Of a DNA stretch of 64,000 nucleotides, positions 28,163 to 35,290 are shown one piece after another (the stretch's first letter is position 1; the number at the start of each line of letters is the position of its first letter). The notes under the pieces were generated by a model. The model was not told where the DNA came from and did no database searches. It saw only the letters and a list, made by a program, of their open reading frames with translations. The DNA comes from Halorhabdus sp. CBA1104 (GTDB lineage Archaea > Halobacteriota > Halobacteria > Halobacteriales > Haloarculaceae), in assembly GCF_009690625.1 (NCBI RefSeq), contig NZ_CP033878.1, forward strand, positions 930,001 to 994,000. Reading direction: 5' to 3'. The position numbers and the translations under genes are program-made.

Positions 28163-29062
28163 TTACTCTAGCCGTTTGGCGACGCCTTGTTCGAGTAGTG
28201 GCGCCACGTTGGTCTCGGGAAGTGCTACCACGTCGTCAGTTGCAAGATCGTACGCTCGATCGTCGATACCCAGTATCTCGCCGACGTCGTCAGTGATCTT
28301 GACCGTGGTTCGGTCGATACCGTCAGCCACGCTGTCTGCAGGAACAGCCCCTGGGCCATCGCTGCCACTCGCCCCACCGTGTCCGGGTGTGCCGCCGTCG
28401 CCCCGCGTCGCCTCGTCGACTGTCTTCCCGCCGGACGTGGCACTTGTGGCCGGCGGCGTGTCGACGGGTTTGTCACTCATGTCGTCGGGGTCGTCCTGCT
28501 GGACGGGATCGGGACTCCCCATGAGATCGGCGGCAGAGACGTCGGGCTGTGTTTCCTGTTGACTGGGAGCCTTACTCGGCTGGCCGGACTCGGGATCCTC
28601 CTCGGCCGGGTCGCTGCCGGCAGGGTCTGTGGAGGCTTCGATCCCGGCCGTCTCGTCGAGCCCGATATCAGCCGTCTCGCCGTCTAGGACGTCGAAGACA
28701 CGCGTCCGGTTGTTCTCGATCGCTTCGACGAGCGTCTCGAAGAGGTCTTGCTCTTCGGTTGTCAGTCCGCCGTCTTCGGTTGGCATGTCCGCGGCCGCCA
28801 TCGAGGCCATCTTGACGAGTTTCCCGACCCGTCGTTCGTAGATGGCTTCGAGTGTCTGTTCGGCGGTCGCGATGTCGTCGCTCAGCCGGTTGACTTCGGG
28901 CGCATCGAAGGGATCGTCCGCGTTTGCAGCCACTCGCTCGCGTTCTTTACGGAGCGCACGCACGAACTCGCCAGCCTCCTCGTAGAACGAATCGCGAAGT
29001 TGCTGGAGGCTGTCGGTTTGGCGCTCGCGACTCTGTACTGATTGGATCTCGTCTAAGTCCAT
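28163..29062 (-). CDS. GINS complex subunit Gins51 (haloarchaeal, with long linker)
   Basis: 299 residues. The N-terminal A domain is helical (LRDSFYEEAGEFVRALRKER, VGKLVKMASMAA, EDLFETLVEAIENN-like region). A long low-complexity linker (residues ~135-240, rich in Pro, Ser, Asp, Gly) leads to the small C-terminal B domain (TVKITDDVGEILGIDDRAY, VVALPETNVAPLL). This A-linker-B order marks Gins51. GINS activates the MCM helicase and contacts RecJ/GAN-type proteins and primase. It is immediately upstream-paired with priS on the same strand (12 bases), the standard archaeal replication pair. Confidence 0.9.
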   Translation of the reverse strand: MDLDEIQSVQSRERQTDSLQQLRDSFYEEAGEFVRALRKERERVAANADDPFDAPEVNRLSDDIATAEQTLEAIYERRVGKLVKMASMAAADMPTEDGGLTTEEQDLFETLVEAIENNRTRVFDVLDGETADIGLDETAGIEASTDPAGSDPAEEDPESGQPSKAPSQQETQPDVSAADLMGSPDPVQQDDPDDMSDKPVDTPPATSATSGGKTVDEATRGDGGTPGHGGASGSDGPGAVPADSVADGIDRTTVKITDDVGEILGIDDRAYDLATDDVVALPETNVAPLLEQGVAKRLE

Positions 29063-29074
29063 ATCTCCTCTGCG

Positions 29075-30235
29075 TTACTCAGGTCCCTTCTGTGCGCGCC
29101 CTCTCGACATGAGGAACACGCCAAGGTACTCCGGAACGGTACTGACTCCCTCCGAGAGTGTAAAGGTATCGCCGTCGAGCTCTACCTTCCCTGGCGCTGT
29201 CACTTCGACAGTGATCTCGTGGCCCCGGAACGTGTCTGGGATCGCATCGACGAGTGGATCGAAGCTGTCGATCTCGTCTCGTTGGAGTGTCCGGACTGCG
29301 AGCCCACTGCCGCCGTGAAGGCTTCCAGGGAGGCGGATGAGGCGGTTCGTGTCCGTCGTGACCGGTTCGTCGATCGGCGCGTTCTGGGCTGTGATGACCT
29401 CGTGGGTAAGTGCATCGACGAGTTTGCGGATGCCCGGGCCACCGGCTTCGAGATTCCCGTTCTCGATGGCATCCCGGTTTGCATCGATCGCCCCGTAGAC
29501 AGTCGTTGCACGACCCTCACCGATCCCATCGAGTTCCTGGAGACGATCTTTGGCGTCGGCTTCCGAGAGCGATTCGATCTCGGAGACGAACGCCAGCAGC
29601 GCTTCGTGGACGCGCTTGCCCCAGCCACCGTCCGTTCGGAGACGGCGCGCGGTGACGTTGCCTCGCATCTCGGTCGTCACGAGGCCGTCGAGATCGAGTC
29701 CGATCCCGCGAACGTAATCGACGATCTCGCGTCGCCCTTCCCGGTCCAGTTGCTGGATACCCTCCTCGCGCACGTGGACGTGATACCCGCGCCCGCCCGA
29801 GAACACAATCGTCAAGTCTTCGAATCCGAAGTCCGTCTCCAGAAAGTCGAGCAATCGCATGAGCGCGTCCTTACACGCAGCGAGCATCTCCGCGTAGGTC
29901 GTCTCGGCCGGATCGACACTCGGGAGGTGATCTGCGTCGAGGTCGAAAACGACATCCGACCCGTGCCAGTCCTTTTCAGCCATCGAGGAGGCGCTCGGGT
30001 CGGCGTATCGGCCTGCCGAGAAGTACACGTGGCGGGGGCGCTCGCGTGCGAGAAATGACTCCAACTCGCCGAGATCGAGCAACGACTTGTGCCGAACCAT
30101 TGTCTCGCCCGGCCCCTCGGTCCAGGGGATGTAGCCCCACTCACGCTCGTGGGCATCGGGTGGCGGCGAAAGGTCGACGCGCCGGTAGTGATCGCCGAAC
30201 CGACCCCGGAGATAGGCACGGGTTCGCTCTTCCAT
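29075..30235 (-). CDS. priS: DNA primase catalytic subunit PriS
   Basis: 386 residues from ATG 30235 (MEERTRAYLRGRFG); 18 further codons to 30289 are open but unlikely. Catalytic Asp pair D98/D100 in VVFDLDADH, substrate-binding SGGRGYHVHV (about 150-160) and the C-terminal RLPGSLHGGSGL. It makes RNA/DNA primers with PriL, which is not in the window. The archaeal/eukaryal primase small subunit fits the length. It is co-oriented with gins51, 12 bases downstream. Confidence 0.95.
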   Translation of the reverse strand: MEERTRAYLRGRFGDHYRRVDLSPPPDAHEREWGYIPWTEGPGETMVRHKSLLDLGELESFLARERPRHVYFSAGRYADPSASSMAEKDWHGSDVVFDLDADHLPSVDPAETTYAEMLAACKDALMRLLDFLETDFGFEDLTIVFSGGRGYHVHVREEGIQQLDREGRREIVDYVRGIGLDLDGLVTTEMRGNVTARRLRTDGGWGKRVHEALLAFVSEIESLSEADAKDRLQELDGIGEGRATTVYGAIDANRDAIENGNLEAGGPGIRKLVDALTHEVITAQNAPIDEPVTTDTNRLIRLPGSLHGGSGLAVRTLQRDEIDSFDPLVDAIPDTFRGHEITVEVTAPGKVELDGDTFTLSEGVSTVPEYLGVFLMSRGRAQKGPE

Positions 30236-30336
30236 CGTCCCCGATTTCGGGCGAGACCAGCAAAGGCGTGTTGATCCTGTTGCCCGCAAGCGAGCTCCCA
30301 GTGCCGTGTCTCTACTCTAAGCGGAGCAGGCCGAGT

Positions 30337-30359
30337 GCCTCGGGGCTTGACCCCGAGGC
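30337..30359. other. Perfect 9-bp hairpin between priS and tRNA-Gln
   Basis: GCCTCGGGG-CTTGA-CCCCGAGGC forms a 9-bp perfect stem with a 5-base loop. It lies about 100 bases upstream of the priS start, in the 320-base gap to tRNA-Gln, so it is not a priS terminator. Similar GC hairpins occur at the ends of IS200/IS605-type elements, but no transposase remnant is seen here. The rest of the gap holds nothing recognisable. Confidence 0.5.
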
Positions 30360-30557
30360 CGTTCACACCTGCAAGTAGCCGGCTAGGACACGCTCGTTCG
30401 CTTTGGCGGCCGTCTGCCCTCCGTTCGCGTCCGCCGTCGTATCCCATCGGGCACAGACACGCGAGGATCGAAACCCAGACGCCCGCGGGATTCGCCCCAC
30501 TGGGCCGTGACCGGATGTCGGAACGAATAAGAAGTCAGGTCCAATAGCCTGGGGTGA

Positions 30558-30661
30558 AGTCCCGTGGTGTAGTGGCCAATCATAGAGGCCTTTGGACGGG
30601 ATTTGAGTGTTCAGATGCCGGAAGAGAGCCTCTGACGGCGGTTCGAATCCGCCCGGGACTA
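30558..30661 (+). tRNA. tRNA-Gln (UUG) with 31-base intron
   Basis: Acceptor AGTCCCG pairs with CGGGACT plus discriminator A; T arm GGCGGTTCGAATCCGCC. The anticodon stem GAGGC (30585-30589) pairs with GCCTC (30628-30632). Anticodon TTG is at 30592-30594. The loop is interrupted after position 37 by an intron at 30596-30626, exactly 31 bases. Haloarchaeal tRNA-Gln(UUG) is known to carry an intron of about this size, removed by the splicing endonuclease at a bulge-helix-bulge. The mature tRNA is 73 bases without CCA. Confidence 0.95.
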
Positions 30662-30761
30662 TCTTCTCGCGACCAGTTACGGAAGCGACACCGTTGATTC
30701 TACGCTGGTAGCTCGTTTTGTCCCCGATGTCGGCCTTACGCAGCGTGAACGGAGACGGGCC

Positions 30762-31103
30762 TCAGGGCCGCAACCAGGCTGCGGTCACGTTACGGTACGT
30801 CGTCCAGAAGTCCCGCCAGAGTCGTTCGTCTGGCGTGCCATCGGGTGGCATCCCATACCTCCCCCGCGCGAGGCGTGGCGATATGGGTGAGGGGAGACGC
30901 GAGTCTTCGAGTGACTGTGAGGGCCGGACCGACACGGCGCGACCACACTCCGGGCACTGGTACCAGATCGACCGAGAGCCACTCCGCTCGTGGAGAATCC
31001 AGTCTCCGTCGACGTGGCTATCGTGCCCACAGTTCGCACAGAACAACACTGACTTTCGTCGTCGTGGCCCACAACTTCCCGGTGACGGTTGCGAGGGCGC
31101 CAT
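30762..31103 (-). CDS. Zinc-ribbon protein, unknown function
   Basis: 113 residues from ATG 31103. A compact zinc ribbon is formed by CANCGHDSHVDGD (CxxC) and QCPECGRAV (CxxC), 30 residues apart, with WILHERSGSRSIWY between them. The C-terminal part is basic, then a Trp-rich end (ERLWRDFWTTYRN). Haloarchaea have many such single zinc-finger proteins, generally nucleic-acid or protein binders. The first ~15 residues are low-complexity and the true start might be further downstream (GTG before LFCANCGH). A TATA-like element at 31143-31152 supports transcription. Confidence 0.65.
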   Translation of the reverse strand: MAPSQPSPGSCGPRRRKSVLFCANCGHDSHVDGDWILHERSGSRSIWYQCPECGRAVSVRPSQSLEDSRLPSPISPRLARGRYGMPPDGTPDERLWRDFWTTYRNVTAAWLRP

Positions 31104-31235
31104 CCCTGAAGGGTACGCGACTGTTGAGTAAAAAGGTTAGTATAGATCATCATATTCCGCACTGTGAACCGCCTCGGCCCGTGCCGCCTGGAGAGTCTGC
31201 CCACAGCACGCCGATTCCATCATCCCCCTGGCGCG

Positions 31236-32222
31236 CTACGACGATTCGGTAATCGCGACTGGCTCGCCGCGGGCGGCACTTTCAGCTAATGCGTCGATGA
31301 CCCGCATATTTCGGACGGATTCTTCGACGTCGATGCGTGGTGTCTCGCCACGTTCGACTGCATCAGCAAAGTGTTCGACCTCACGCTGGTACGGATCAAC
31401 TGGTTCGAACTCTTCGGTGACGCGCCGGCCGTCGATTTCGTATTCGATCGAGACACGCTGGTCGGGATCGGCTCCGAAGACGTCCGTCGCACGGAGCCAT
31501 CCGTCGACGGCGTCGACACGGTACGATTCGGTGAGCTGTGTATCGAATCCGGAATGGACACGGGCCGTCGCCCCGGACTCGAACTCCAGAATGCCAGTCA
31601 ATTGCGTATCGACCCCGCTGTCGCGCGTGTCGGCCTGCGTTGCGTAGACGCGCTCCGGTTCGCCGAAGAACAACCGCATCGCGCTGACGGCATAACAGCC
31701 GACGTCCATGAGTGAGCCGCCGGCGAGATCCGGATTCAGCCGAATATCGTCAGGGCGACCGCGCAACGAGAACGTGAACGATGCGGACCCAGCTCTGAGA
31801 TCACCCAACTCCTCGCGAACGATCTGGGCTGCGCGCTCGGTTCGTGGGTGGAACCGATACATGAACGCCTCCATTAGCGTCACGTCCTGTTGGGCGCAGT
31901 ATTCGAACATCTCCGCCGCTTCGTCGGCGTCGACTCCGATCGGCTTCTCACACAAGATGTCCACTCCAGCGTCGGCGGCCCGCTTTGTCCACTTCGCGTG
32001 GAGGCCATTCGGGAGCGGGTTGTACACCGCATCGATCGGGGCCTCCTCGAACAGCGCCTCGTAACTCCCGTACGCGTTGGGAGTGCCCCTCTCTTGGGCA
32101 ACCGCTGTGGCTCGATCACCTCCCCGAGACGCGATTGCCGTGACCTCGTGTTCGCTGCGCTCGACTGCGGGGATGAGTGCCTTCTGTGCGATCCCGGCCG
32201 TACTAATGATCCCAAATCGCAT
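31236..32222 (-). CDS. Gfo/Idh/MocA-family NAD(P)-dependent sugar oxidoreductase
   Basis: 328 residues from ATG 32222 (MRFGIISTAGIA); the extension to 32276 is unlikely. The Rossmann segment GIISTAGIAQ, the family motif CEKPIG and the helix MEAFMYRFHP with DVGCYAVSAM are typical. It resembles glucose-fructose oxidoreductases and haloarchaeal xylose dehydrogenase-type proteins, oxidising aldoses with NAD(P). No other sugar genes lie beside it, so the substrate is not fixed. It is the last gene before tRNA-Leu and the integrated element. Confidence 0.88.
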   Translation of the reverse strand: MRFGIISTAGIAQKALIPAVERSEHEVTAIASRGGDRATAVAQERGTPNAYGSYEALFEEAPIDAVYNPLPNGLHAKWTKRAADAGVDILCEKPIGVDADEAAEMFEYCAQQDVTLMEAFMYRFHPRTERAAQIVREELGDLRAGSASFTFSLRGRPDDIRLNPDLAGGSLMDVGCYAVSAMRLFFGEPERVYATQADTRDSGVDTQLTGILEFESGATARVHSGFDTQLTESYRVDAVDGWLRATDVFGADPDQRVSIEYEIDGRRVTEEFEPVDPYQREVEHFADAVERGETPRIDVEESVRNMRVIDALAESAARGEPVAITESS

Positions 32223-32362
32223 ACGACTGGCTTCGCTTGGCACTGCCTTGAAGCTCCGGGCTCTGGCAGAAGTCAATCGCTCCTCGTCGATGATTGTATT
32301 ACGCGTATACTGGCTCTGGCGAACAATCCGACTGTCGAGTTTTTGTTCTCCGATAAGAGGAG

Positions 32363-32447
32363 TGCGTGGGACCGGATTTGAACCGGCGGACCTCTACAGG
32401 ACAGCGCCCTCAACGCTGCGCCGTTGGCCTGGCTTGGCTACCCACGC
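32363..32447 (-). tRNA. tRNA-Leu (GAG), integration target
   Basis: Minus-strand class II tRNA of 85 bases: acceptor GCGTGGG pairs with CCCACGC plus A, anticodon stem-loop CAGCGTTGAGGGCGCTG with anticodon GAG, a long variable arm and T arm CCGGTTCAAATCCGG. The 5' 49 bases (and 4 bases before them) are repeated at 39778-39830. The element lies on the 5' side of the gene, so the sequence now serving as promoter belongs to the element: a TATA-like TTTAGTATG about 40 bases upstream (32485-32493). Confidence 0.95.
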
Positions 32448-32451
32448 GCTT
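32399..32451. repeat. Left attachment repeat (53 bp), inside tRNA-Leu
   Basis: Identical to 39778-39830 over all 53 bases. It runs from the variable-arm junction through the anticodon and D arms to 4 bases beyond the tRNA 5' end. The mismatch immediately outside on both sides (a versus g at the left edge, g versus c at the right edge) defines its limits. Confidence 0.95.
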
Positions 32452-32646
32452 GTTCGCTGTCTGCATTCCACTGTTGTAGTCGGCATACTAAAGTCGCTTT
32501 CGTTTGGCTTCCGTCCCCGACATTCCTTCACTCTCACAGTGGACATGACTGATAGTTTTCTGCCGTCACTGTAGACTCAATCACCCGATTGCCTTAAATC
32601 ACTGTGTCGATTGTCCATAGGCTACCCACGTTCGTCAAATCGCAAG

Positions 32647-32713
32647 CCCGTAAACGGGTGAAGGCCTGTGACGGGGGGTAGGTTCTTCGGGTCCAGTAGG
32701 AACGTGCCTTCAC
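32647..32713. ncRNA. Candidate structured RNA or origin hairpins
   Basis: Two adjacent helices: CCCGT-AA-ACGGG (32647-32658), immediately followed by GTGAAGGC (32658-32665) pairing perfectly over 8 bp with GCCTTCAC (32706-32713), enclosing an inner GTTC/GAAC helix (32682-32685 with 32700-32703). The G- and C-rich nested fold stands out in an AT-rich arm. It could be an RNA, a replication or recombination site. No expression evidence exists in the sequence. Confidence 0.35.
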
Positions 32714-32823
32714 GAAACTTCCCGATTGCCAACAATACACAACAGTTTATTCGACTTGAACATGGTTCGTATGAAAGTAGCCAGAAATTTGATTAGAAAA
32801 CGGGTGTGAAAGGGCCAGAAAAA

Positions 32824-32919
32824 TCTATTAGAAGCGTCTGCGTGCGCGTAAGGCGCGTATGGCAACGGATTTGGCTTTCACAACTATCAAATAAGTGTCA
32901 TTGGGACTTCTCTAATAGA
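32824..32919. repeat. Inverted repeat upstream of the small recombinase
   Basis: TCTATTAGAAG (32824-32834) is mirrored by CTTCTCTAATAGA (32907-32919), with two extra bases in the second arm. Between them lies GC-rich sequence with further GCGCG repeats. Spacing of about 72 bases and position ahead of the recombinase promoter fit regulator or recombinase arm sites. Confidence 0.4.
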
Positions 32920-32975
32920 AACCCAAACTCACAAGTGCCTGCGGGTCATTCGTTTATATACGACGGGGTACGATC

Positions 32976-33593
32976 ATGGCCGAATCAACAAATTCCCAAA
33001 CTCAGACAGCCACCTACTGGTTGAAACCTGAGCAAGTCGAGAAACTCCGTGACGCTACAATCGAAACCTCTGCCAGCTACTTGGCCGACAGGAACGACGT
33101 GTTGATTGAGTTAATCTATGACACGGGGTTACGTGTCGGGGAGGTAGTTGCTCTCGACGTGGACATGGTTGACTGTGATGGCGGGATCATACGGCTACCC
33201 CCCGACATACAGAAAGACTATCCGAACGACAATTCACCGACGTACACAGAAATAGAATTGGCCGACTCGACAGTCAGGGACCTGCGGAAATACCTCTCGA
33301 ATCGGTGGAAAGACAGTGAGGCACTATTCCCGTCACGCCAGTCGGCACGGATGACAACGGAATCCGTCCGTAATGTCGTTTCAAAGGCGGCAGAGGTGGG
33401 TGAGATACGTCCCTTGACGACAAACGGACGTGGGGAGCCTGCTAACGTAACTCCCCACACGCTTCGTCACAGCGTTGCATATCGCATGATGAACGTCGAA
33501 GAGGGGAACACGCTATACGATGTACGAAACCGTCTCAGGCACAGAAGTATTCAAACCACAGAACAGATTTACGATCACTTCCGTCGAGTCTAA
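32976..33593 (+). CDS. Tyrosine recombinase, catalytic domain only
   Basis: 205 residues from ATG 32976. The catalytic residues of tyrosine recombinases are present: R in IYDTGLRVGEV, H-x-x-R in TPHTLRHSVAYRM, and the third His plus Tyr in LRHRSIQTTEQIYDHF. There is no N-terminal core-binding (SAM-like) domain, making it about half the size of XerC/D. Such short recombinases appear in haloarchaeal viruses and plasmids and may act as resolvase, invertase or excision partner. It sits at the end of the element opposite to the main integrase and reads inward from the left attachment site. Confidence 0.88.
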   Translation: MAESTNSQTQTATYWLKPEQVEKLRDATIETSASYLADRNDVLIELIYDTGLRVGEVVALDVDMVDCDGGIIRLPPDIQKDYPNDNSPTYTEIELADSTVRDLRKYLSNRWKDSEALFPSRQSARMTTESVRNVVSKAAEVGEIRPLTTNGRGEPANVTPHTLRHSVAYRMMNVEEGNTLYDVRNRLRHRSIQTTEQIYDHFRRV

Positions 33594-33987
33594 TACGGAA
33601 TTGTTTCTCTCTAAGAAAGTGTCAGCATAGACGTTTGGCCCGACTTCCGAACTGTCGACCTGCCAGCGTAGCGGGCGGGGCCTCGTCGGTTTCGGCTTCG
33701 GGCAACAGCAACAGCTTGGGAAGAGGAAGAACAAAATGTGAGAACAGAGACTGTCACAGGTTTGTTTTGAGTAGAAATATGTGAAATTATAGTCGGTTAC
33801 GGGTCACGATCGTGAGGGAAGTCACCTTTCGAGGGGAAACCCCCTGATTCGACACGGGATCATAGGAAGAGACCAACTTTCTCATTACGATTGTGACAGG
33901 TGCAAGCCTGCCACCCCCCCACGTCCCTAGCGGGGGTTTTTTAGGCCTTACAGAAGAAGGTTCAATAAGTTAACAGGAGTCCGCAAT
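33594..33987. other. Intergenic region with palindrome and terminator
   Basis: No gene. It holds the motif GTAGAAATATG (33771-33781, again at 35164-35174), a perfect 12-bp palindrome TCACGATCGTGA (33804-33815) and the terminator-like hairpin listed separately. Confidence 0.5.
33913..33942 (+). terminator. Hairpin with T-run downstream of the small recombinase
   Basis: A C-run (33914-33920) pairs with CGGGGG (33931-33936) and is followed by TTTTTT, a factor-independent-like end for plus-strand transcripts. Confidence 0.45.
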
Positions 33988-34248
33988 TCACTCGCTCTCG
34001 CTCTCCCTGTGTATCCGTGCCACCATAGCACTCGACGTAGCAGCAGGATGCGGCGAAACGTCAGTGAAGTGACTCAAGGCTGTGGAAACATCTGCCATGC
34101 GTATGTTCCCCTCCTTTTCATATTCGTGTCGCAGGTAAAAGTCGAGTGCCATGACGGGGTTGTCACCCACTTTATCCGACTGTTGTGCTTCCCTATGTAA
34201 CTCTTTCACACGGTCCCCGTCTGTTAACGTATCACGGGAAACTGGCAT
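33988..34248 (-). CDS. Hypothetical element protein (86 residues)
   Basis: No recognised family. The N-terminus MPVSRDTLTDGDRVKELHRE is charged and helical, the centre (VMALDFYLRHEYEKEG) amphipathic, the end Ser/Glu-rich. Its ATG overlaps the stop of the upstream gene by one base (TAATG), implying translational coupling. It is the last gene of a four-gene minus-strand string (35100 to 33988). Confidence 0.6.
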   Translation of the reverse strand: MPVSRDTLTDGDRVKELHREAQQSDKVGDNPVMALDFYLRHEYEKEGNIRMADVSTALSHFTDVSPHPAATSSAMVARIHRESESE

Positions 34249-34829
34249 TACAGTATGTTCACTCTCTGAGCCTCTTGCCGAACGTCACTCTCCGTCACGT
34301 TCCTGTCGAGCCTATCAGAGAGTAACTGAGCAACTTCCCCCAACGACATGCCGTTCGTAGCCAACAGCTGACTAAGGACTCTCACGTCGGCGTATACAGG
34401 CTCCTGTAGTAGTTTGAGGGGCCACGTCTCTCCCCCAGGTAGGGTGAGTGAATTCGTCCCACCTTCCTGCGGGTCACTCGACTGTGATTCAGAATCGGGT
34501 AGGTCGATCCCGTGAAGATTAGCCACCTTTTTGACCGTCTCCACCTCACTATTCAACTCGCGGCTTACATCCGATACTGAGTTGATTAGATCAGACTCGA
34601 AGAGACGGGACAGGAACTTTGACGAGTCAGGTTGAAACAGCTGATCCCCCCTCCGATAATGTTTATATCCATCATTAACATTTTCAGATAGTTTGATGGG
34701 ATCACCGATCACAGGACTTCCGACCTTCCACCTGATAGTGCGTTCTAAGGTAAGGTCATCGACGTAGTCAGGACGATCGTCACGAGCTTCACCCGTACAA
34801 TCCTCTATTTTACGAGAGCTAATGTTCAT
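34248..34829 (-). CDS. Hypothetical element protein with helix-turn-helix-like segments
   Basis: 193 residues. Two parts look like DNA-binding helices: INSVSDVSRELNSEVETVKKVANLHG (about 78-103) and LLATNGMSLGEVAQLLSDRLDRN (about 157-179), each with the spacing of a winged or simple HTH. The N-terminal third has no clear features. Start ATG 34829 overlaps the preceding small gene by 4 bases (ATGA). It might be the regulator or a replication factor of the element. The HTH reading is my inference; no family is known to me. Confidence 0.6.
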   Translation of the reverse strand: MNISSRKIEDCTGEARDDRPDYVDDLTLERTIRWKVGSPVIGDPIKLSENVNDGYKHYRRGDQLFQPDSSKFLSRLFESDLINSVSDVSRELNSEVETVKKVANLHGIDLPDSESQSSDPQEGGTNSLTLPGGETWPLKLLQEPVYADVRVLSQLLATNGMSLGEVAQLLSDRLDRNVTESDVRQEAQRVNIL

Positions 34830-35011
34830 TCGTTATACACGCTCCTTGGCAACGCATACCAGAGACTATTCCCGACAAATGAATTTCCCGACGAAACACC
34901 TAGCAATTTGGCGTCTTCATGCAGGTCGATCGACTCTCCTCTGTCAAGTCCACTTTCTTTTAGAATAACGTGAGGTTCCTCTTCGCCCTGTGAGATTGCT
35001 TCTAACGCCAC
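34826..35011 (-). CDS. Small hypothetical element protein (61 residues)
   Basis: GTG start at 35011, end overlapping the next gene by 4 bases. The middle (VILKESGLDRGESIDLHED) resembles a swapped-hairpin AbrB-like half with a GLxxGExI turn. The similar phrase GLEVGEEIEF in the tiny frame just upstream hints at one broken gene or two related small proteins. Coupled overlaps on both sides support translation. Confidence 0.45.
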   Translation of the reverse strand: MALEAISQGEEEPHVILKESGLDRGESIDLHEDAKLLGVSSGNSFVGNSLWYALPRSVYNE

Positions 35012-35100
35012 ACCCCACTAGACGACTTCAATTCGACGTGGTTGAGCTCTCCAAACTCGATTTCCTCTCCAACTTCAAGACCTTGCTTCAAATATCTCAT
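35002..35100 (-). CDS. Tiny element ORF (32 residues), first of the coupled string
   Basis: ATG 35100 to TAG 35002-35004, starting MRYLKQGLEVGEEIEFGE. It overlaps the next gene's GTG start by 10 bases. Too short for family assignment. Either a small protein of AbrB-like half-barrel type or the separated 5' part of the following gene after a frameshift. Confidence 0.4.
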   Translation of the reverse strand: MRYLKQGLEVGEEIEFGELNHVELKSSSGVWR

Positions 35101-35173
35101 ACTTTCAACCTCTCCACATCTTTCCACACGTTTTTGTTTCTACTTAAATGAAAACAAAACTGTGTAGAAATAT

Positions 35174-35284
35174 GCGGGGAGTGGCCCCGCTTGAAACTTC
35201 GTTGACAGACAGGTCATCGAAGTCAATACAAATTCCATGCGGGTGAGAATCCCGCCGTCAGGGAGTTACTTTCTCACCCTGACG
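35174..35284. other. Cluster of three hairpins between two minus-strand genes
   Basis: GCGGGG-AGTGG-CCCCGC (35174-35190), GCGGG-N7-CCCGC (35239-35255) and CGTCAGGG-N13-CCCTGACG (35256-35284, 8-bp stem). They follow the stop at 35291 of the gene transcribed toward them. On the minus strand the last hairpin runs into ATATTTCTAC, so the array may end transcription; three in a row is more than termination needs. The gap also has TTTCTAC and GTAGAAA arms (35136-35171). Confidence 0.5.
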
Positions 35285-35290
35285 CCTTTA

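Larger units (their letters stand above)
32452..32975. other. Non-coding left arm of the element
   Basis: No gene of convincing character. It holds the replacement tRNA promoter near 32485, a hairpin-rich block (32647-32713), a long inverted repeat (32824-32919) and a TATA box TTTATATA (32953-32960) placed 23 bases before the recombinase start, which implies a leaderless transcript. Confidence 0.6.

Noticed and set aside
30337-30359. Hairpin as terminator of priS
   Set aside because: It lies upstream of the priS start, not beyond its stop at 29075.
33513-33734. 73-codon minus-strand frame after the small recombinase
   Set aside because: Cys/Pro-rich N-terminus, overlaps the recombinase 3' end and has no coding character.
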